Of a stretch of DNA of 8,675 bases, positions 4,840 to 8,675 are shown in pieces (position 1 is the stretch's first letter; each line of letters begins with the position of its first letter). Both the position numbers and the translations under genes were made by a program. Source of the DNA: an uncultured Eubacteriaceae bacterium (lineage in GTDB: Bacteria > Bacillota > Clostridia > Lachnospirales > CAG-274); assembly GCA_938042265.1 (NCBI GenBank), contig CALIRN010000076.1, positions 1 to 8,675 on the forward strand, read 5' to 3'. Under the pieces are notes generated by a model. It was not told the origin of the DNA and made no database searches. It worked only from the letters and a program-made list of their open reading frames with translations.

Positions 4840-5643
4840 ATGTCAAGAAAAACAAAGCGCAATGCAATAAAGGGCTTGAGTATAATATACTGCACTCTGA
4901 TATATCTGTTTCTGTTTTTGCCTATCAGTGTTATTGTGGTTAACTCCTTTAATGCCACAACAACAAAGCCATATCTGAGCTGGAAGGGATTTACCTTTAA
5001 ATGGTATGTAAAGCTGTTTGAAAACGATACTCTTTTAAGCTCCTTTGGCAATACAATGGTAATTGCGGTGGTATCGACTCTGCTTGCCACCTGTATAGGC
5101 ACTTTGGCGGCTGTAGGTATGTATAAGTATAAATTCAGAGGTAAAAAGGCAATTGATTCACTGCTTTACATACCTGTTGTCATTCCTGAGATAGTGCTGG
5201 GCATTTCACTGCTGACACTGTTTGCAAACGTACATATTCCAAGAGGTATGCTATCCCTTATAATGGCACATATTACCTTTTGTATACCCTACGTTATTTT
5301 TAATATCAGGGCAAGGCTTGCAGGCTATGATAACTCTATTGAGGAGGCTTCAATGGATTTGGGCGCAAACAGAATAAAGACCTTCTTTAATATTACTCTG
5401 CCGGTGCTTGCGCCGGGTATCGGCGGCGGTGCACTGCTTGCTTTCACCCTGTCAATAGATGATGTTATTATAAGCTATTTTACAAACGGACAGACAAAGA
5501 CCTTTCCGCTTAAGGTAATGGAGAGTATTAAAAGCGGTGTTGCGCCGGATGTAAATGCTCTGTCCGCATTAATACTTATCGGTACCATAATTCTGGTTGT
5601 GCTGACGCAATCGGGTATATTTACTAAAAATAAAAACAATTAA
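4840..5643 (+). CDS. potC: Spermidine/putrescine ABC transporter permease PotC
   Basis: The second membrane subunit, 267 residues, with predicted membrane segments near 14-36, 70-95, 106-128, 135-156, 190-214 and 240-259. The EAA loop reads EEASMDLGANRIKTF from 168 and is followed by the conserved LPVLAPGI. After it comes FTLSIDDVIISYF, a segment highly typical of PotC. It begins three bases after the potB stop. The RBS GGGGGTG (4827-4833) lies at the very end of potB, so translation is likely coupled. Confidence 0.94.
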   Translation: MSRKTKRNAIKGLSIIYCTLIYLFLFLPISVIVVNSFNATTTKPYLSWKGFTFKWYVKLFENDTLLSSFGNTMVIAVVSTLLATCIGTLAAVGMYKYKFRGKKAIDSLLYIPVVIPEIVLGISLLTLFANVHIPRGMLSLIMAHITFCIPYVIFNIRARLAGYDNSIEEASMDLGANRIKTFFNITLPVLAPGIGGGALLAFTLSIDDVIISYFTNGQTKTFPLKVMESIKSGVAPDVNALSALILIGTIILVVLTQSGIFTKNKNN

Positions 5644-5659
5644 AAAGGGGCGATTTGTA

Positions 5660-6727
5660 ATGAAGAAATTTTTTAGTTTAATGTTAGCCGCTGTTATGAC
5701 CATGTCAATGGCAGGCTGCGGCGGAGACGGCGGGGCAGGCTCTGAAAGTGCCTCTGCAGACGGCGGTGAGCTTAATATCTATGTATGGACGGAGTATGTC
5801 CCCGAAGCTGTAATTGACAAGTTTGAGGAGGAAACAGGCATTAAGGTTAATATGTCAACCTACTCATCAAACGAGGATATGCTTGCAAAGGTTAAATCCG
5901 AGGAGGAGGGAGCCTTTGATATTATCCAGCCGAGCGACTATATGGTTGAACAGGTAATAAGTCAGGGGCTTGTTCAGGAGCTTGACTCCTCAAAAATTAC
6001 CGTTATGGATAATTTTGACCAATCCTATCTGGACCCAAGTTATGATCCGGGCAATAAATATTCCCTGCCTTATCTCGGCGGTGTGGGCGGTATAGCCGTA
6101 AATACTGACAAGATTACGGATACCATTGACTCATACGACCAGCTTTTCGACTCAAAGTATGCAAACCAGTTGGTTGTTCTTGACGATTACAGAGCGCTTA
6201 TCGGTATGACATCATTAACACTGGGCTATGACTTCAGCGAAAAGGATACTGCAAAGCTGGATGAAATTAAGGCAAAGCTGCTTACACTTAAGCCTAACAT
6301 CAAACTGTACGATAGTGACAGCCCTAAGTCGGCACTTATTTCAGGCGACTGCAACCTTGCTTTCTGCTGGAGTGCTGAGATTGCCATGGCTAATGCGGAA
6401 AACCCTGCAATTGAAATTGCTTTCCCCAAGGAGGGTCCATACCTTTTCTTTGATAACTGGTGCATAACCAGCGGTGCAAAAAATGCGGAAAACGCATATA
6501 AGTTCCTTAACTTTATTAATCAACCTGAAAATATGCAGATGGTACTTGAGGAATTCCCTTATATCTGTGCAAACAGAGCAGCCGTTGATTTAATGGGTGA
6601 GGAATATTCGGAAAATGCAGCAAAAAATCCTCCTGCCGAGGTTGTTGCAAGCGGTTATTATGTATCAAACCTTGATGCGGACACCCTTGCCGTTTATGAC
6701 CAAATGTGGACGGAATTAAAAAAGTAA
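5660..6727 (+). CDS. potD: Spermidine/putrescine-binding lipoprotein PotD
   Basis: The extracellular substrate-binding protein that delivers polyamines to PotBC. It has 355 residues. A lipoprotein signal (MKKFF start, hydrophobic 6-18, lipobox MAGC) places the lipid-anchored cysteine at residue 20; a Gly/Ser-rich linker follows to about 37. Binding-site positions recognisable against E. coli PotD: W43 and Y46 in WTEY, S92-D93 in PSDY, D176, W237 in FCWSAE, D265 in FFDNW and Y301. Two E. coli contacts differ: the glutamate after DDAR (E171) is alanine here (A179), and the tryptophan of FWMD is phenylalanine. Substrate preference may therefore differ from spermidine. RBS AAAGGGG (5644-5650), 16 bases after potC. 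Last gene of the operon. Confidence 0.94.
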   Translation: MKKFFSLMLAAVMTMSMAGCGGDGGAGSESASADGGELNIYVWTEYVPEAVIDKFEEETGIKVNMSTYSSNEDMLAKVKSEEEGAFDIIQPSDYMVEQVISQGLVQELDSSKITVMDNFDQSYLDPSYDPGNKYSLPYLGGVGGIAVNTDKITDTIDSYDQLFDSKYANQLVVLDDYRALIGMTSLTLGYDFSEKDTAKLDEIKAKLLTLKPNIKLYDSDSPKSALISGDCNLAFCWSAEIAMANAENPAIEIAFPKEGPYLFFDNWCITSGAKNAENAYKFLNFINQPENMQMVLEEFPYICANRAAVDLMGEEYSENAAKNPPAEVVASGYYVSNLDADTLAVYDQMWTELKK

Positions 6728-6739
6728 TATGTAAATTTA

Positions 6740-6772
6740 AACTGCCGCAGCCGTAAGGTGCGGCAGTTTTTT
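6740..6772 (+). terminator. Intrinsic terminator of the pot operon
   Basis: A perfect 10-bp stem AACTGCCGCA/TGCGGCAGTT (6740-6749 with 6759-6768), capped by a small GCCGTAAGG loop that can add two C-G pairs, is followed by a T-run. It begins 13 bases after the potD stop codon. Confidence 0.95.
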
Positions 6773-6860
6773 GCGTTGCTGAAAATGCTTTTGCAAATCC
6801 CTTTAACTTTTAGGAAAGTCTGCTCTTAAATAAATATATATAATTAAACCGACTTTTACT

Positions 6861-6888
6861 GTTAAATTTAATAAAAGTATGATATAAT
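6861..6888 (+). promoter_or_regulatory. Possible distal promoter of lon or of a leader RNA
   Basis: -10 TATAAT at 6883-6888 with an extended TG at 6880-6881. A weak -35, TGTTAA at 6860-6865, is 17 bases upstream. Transcripts would start near 6895 and pass through all three downstream hairpins. Confidence 0.55.
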
Positions 6889-6911
6889 AAACATATATGT
6901 GTTTAAGAGCC

Positions 6912-6952
6912 TTAGCCTTATGGCTAATTCTCAGCAAAAGCTTTGCTTTTGC
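6912..6952 (+). repeat. Two adjacent perfect hairpins
   Basis: TTAGCC/GGCTAA (6912-6917 with 6922-6927) closes a TTAT loop. GCAAAAGC/GCTTTTGC (6934-6941 with 6945-6952) closes a TTT loop. No T-run follows, so neither is a good terminator. They look like RNA structure or parts of an extragenic repeat. Confidence 0.7.
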
Positions 6953-6983
6953 ACTCATAGGCCGTCAAAGCCGACTTGTTTCG

Positions 6984-7038
6984 TACCATAATCTGCAAAA
7001 ACAAAGCCTCCAGCCTTGTTTTTGTTGCGATTATGGTA
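6984..7038. repeat. 55-bp inverted repeat overlapping the lon promoter
   Basis: Outer arms TACCATAATC (6984-6993) and GATTATGGTA (7029-7038) are perfect complements over 10 bp. After a small internal loop, inner arms CAAAAACAA (6996-7004) and TTGTTTTTG (7016-7024) pair over 9 bp around an 11-base loop. The right outer arm runs into the extended -10 box of the lon promoter. Confidence 0.85.
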
Positions 7039-7042
7039 TAAT
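7016..7042 (+). promoter_or_regulatory. Proximal promoter of lon
   Basis: Extended -10 TGGTATAAT with TATAAT at 7037-7042. The -35 is poor (TTGTTT at 7016-7021 gives a 15-base spacer), so this promoter depends on the extended -10 or on an activator. It is embedded in the right arm of the inverted repeat. I see no CIRCE-type operator (the HrcA site). Confidence 0.65.
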
Positions 7043-7079
7043 AAAATCAGTATGTATTAATTATAAGGAATGATTATTA

Positions 7080-8675
7080 ATGATAGATTTTGAAGATAGA
7101 ATTTTTCACCTGCCTGTTATAGCCTTAAGGGGAATGTGTGTATTTCCCGATACGGGTTTTAATGTGGATTTGATAAGGCGTAAATCCTTTGATGCCATGG
7201 AAGCGGCAATGGAAAAGGGAGGTCTTGTTTTTGTGGTGGCGCAGGAGGACCCTGCAGAGGAGGTCATAAAGGCAGACAACCTTTGCAGTATGGGTGTAAT
7301 TGCCAAAATCAACAAGGTTGCGCGTATCCCAGGCAGTATAGCGCGTATTAATGCAAAGGGGCTTATGCGTGCCAGGATAAGCAATATTGACAGCAGGGGC
7401 ACTGCCTACCTTAAGGGCGAGGTTATAAGAGAAGAAAGTATTTTAAATACTGATGAGCTGCATATTGAGGCAATGCTTAAGTCCTTAAGAGAGGCAATGC
7501 TTAAGCACGCCTCTCTTAATCCGCGCTTTATGGAGGGTGATATCCGCAGGTTTGCCGATGCGGAAAGCCTCAGCCTGGGTTTGGATCATATAGCCTCAGG
7601 ACTGGATATTTCCGTTGAGGCTAAGCAGAGGCTTCTTGAAACACTTGATGTTTATGAAAGAGGTATTGAGCTTACGGCTCTTATTAATAAGGAAAATGAT
7701 GTACTGGCTATAAAAGGCGAAATTACCCGCAGGGTAAAAAGCAATATTGAAAAGGAGCAGCGTAAATATTTCCTCCGTGAACAGCTTAAGGTTATAAATG
7801 ATGAGTTGGGGGATGAGGGTATTAACGGAGAGATTGCCGAATACAGGGAAAGAATGGATGCTCTTTCCCTGCCCGAATATGCAAGAGAAAAGCTTGAAAA
7901 GGAACTTGACAGGCTTAAGCGCATACCAATGGGTGCACAGGAGGGTTCGGTTGTCAGGGATTATATTGATGAGGTGCTTTCACTGCCATGGGGTATTTAC
8001 TCAAAGGAGAACAGCTCTTTGACTAAGGCGGAGAAAATACTTGACCGTGACCATTACGGGCTTGAAAAGGTTAAGGAACGAATAATAGAATTTCTTGCGG
8101 TAAAACTGTCGGGCAGCAACAGCAGCGGCTCAATACTGTGCCTTGCAGGGCCTCCCGGTGTAGGTAAAACCTCCGTTGCAAGGTCCGTTGCACAGGCTTT
8201 AAACCGCAGATATGTAAGGCTCAGCCTTGGCGGTGTCCATGATGAAGCTGAAATCAGAGGACACAGAAAGACATATATCGGAGCCATGCCGGGACGCATT
8301 ATTTCCGCAGTAAGGCAGGCAGGTACGGCAAATCCTCTTATTCTCCTTGATGAAATTGACAAGCTTTCAAGTGATTATAAGGGTGACCCTGCGTCGGCAT
8401 TTTTGGAGGTGCTGGACAGCGAGCAGAACCATGCCTTCAGAGATAATTATATAGATATGCCCTTTGATTTAAGCAGGGTGCTTTTTATATGCACTGCCAA
8501 CAGCCTTGACACCATACCTGCACCTTTAAGGGACAGAATGGATATTATTGAGCTTTCAAGCTATACTGTGGAGGAAAAGCTTGCCATAGCCAAAAAATAT
8601 CTTTACCCAAAGCAGCTTAAAAAACATAATCTTAAAAAGTCCGAGCTTAAAGTAAAGGATAAGGCGTTTTTTGCG
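7080..8675 (+). CDS. lon: ATP-dependent protease Lon (5' part, cut by window edge)
   Basis: The first 532 codons of the Lon AAA+ serine protease, which degrades misfolded and regulatory proteins in the cytosol. Residues 1-200 match the N-terminal substrate-binding domain, opening with LPVIALRGMCVFPDT. A coiled linker carries the family signature RKYFLREQLKVINDELG (228-244). The AAA+ module holds Walker A GPPGVGKTS (357-365), pore motif YIGAMPGRI (399-407), Walker B ILLDEID (421-427) and sensor-1 Asn474. The frame is open to the last base with no defect. The rest of the ATPase and the Ser-Lys protease domain lie outside; full-length Lon is about 770-810 residues. ATG start chosen for AAGGAA (7065-7070) at a 9-base spacing. 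Transcribed alone from a structured upstream region. Confidence 0.95.
   Translation, partial: MIDFEDRIFHLPVIALRGMCVFPDTGFNVDLIRRKSFDAMEAAMEKGGLVFVVAQEDPAEEVIKADNLCSMGVIAKINKVARIPGSIARINAKGLMRARISNIDSRGTAYLKGEVIREESILNTDELHIEAMLKSLREAMLKHASLNPRFMEGDIRRFADAESLSLGLDHIASGLDISVEAKQRLLETLDVYERGIELTALINKENDVLAIKGEITRRVKSNIEKEQRKYFLREQLKVINDELGDEGINGEIAEYRERMDALSLPEYAREKLEKELDRLKRIPMGAQEGSVVRDYIDEVLSLPWGIYSKENSSLTKAEKILDRDHYGLEKVKERIIEFLAVKLSGSNSSGSILCLAGPPGVGKTSVARSVAQALNRRYVRLSLGGVHDEAEIRGHRKTYIGAMPGRIISAVRQAGTANPLILLDEIDKLSSDYKGDPASAFLEVLDSEQNHAFRDNYIDMPFDLSRVLFICTANSLDTIPAPLRDRMDIIELSSYTVEEKLAIAKKYLYPKQLKKHNLKKSELKVKDKAFFA

Larger units (their letters stand above)
6773..7079. other. Intergenic region rich in hairpins, upstream of lon
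   Basis: About 300 bases with no supported gene. The left part (6773-6860) shows nothing clear. From 6861 it holds two extended -10 promoters directed at lon, two small perfect hairpins and one large inverted repeat, each listed on its own. A short untranslated RNA or a long regulated lon leader is possible. Confidence 0.7.

Noticed and set aside
7652..8362. Minus-strand and alternate-frame ORFs inside lon
   Set aside because: They overlap an intact, motif-rich Lon frame and have no RBS or domain support.

Overview
The window looks like chromosomal DNA of a low-to-moderate GC Firmicute, most likely a Clostridia member of the gut type. Reasons: strong AGGAGG-type ribosome binding sites, GTG and TTG starts, consensus sigma-A promoters with extended -10 boxes, a Gram-positive style lipoprotein binding protein, and intrinsic terminators ending in T-runs. 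Genus cannot be set from the sequence alone.

Layout: (1) 1-442, a 159-bp AT-rich tandem repeat in just over 2.7 units that may continue off the left edge. (2) 464-1200, an accessory cluster: two nearly identical 140-bp direct repeats (139/140 identity), each a complete small-RNA gene with consensus promoter and strong terminator. A 68-residue hypothetical protein is encoded on the minus strand between them. A 20-residue hydrophobic peptide gene on the minus strand runs head-on into the second copy. This last pair has the architecture of a type I toxin-antitoxin locus: convergent RNAs, a shared terminator hairpin, and a Shine-Dalgarno sequence buried in a hairpin. The first copy would then be an extra antitoxin without a toxin. 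(3) 1360-6772, a LuxR-type regulator with its own promoter, followed by a five-gene polyamine uptake operon: an atypical PII signal protein, then potA, potB, potC and potD, closed by an intrinsic terminator. (4) 6773-7079, a 300-bp intergenic region with two extended -10 promoters and several hairpins, one of which covers the promoter nearest the next gene. (5) 7080 to the right edge, the first 532 codons of an ATP-dependent protease Lon.

Working model: PotD captures a polyamine outside the membrane, PotB/PotC form the channel and PotA powers it. The co-transcribed PII protein, which has a remodelled T-loop without any tyrosine, probably ties transport to nucleotide or nitrogen state. The LuxR regulator is the obvious candidate for transcriptional control; an 11-base motif occurs about 75-78 bases upstream of the predicted starts of both its own gene and the pot operon. 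A hairpin terminator lies between the pot promoter and the first gene, so read-through may be controlled. The most novel-looking part is the small-RNA/peptide cluster at 464-1200.
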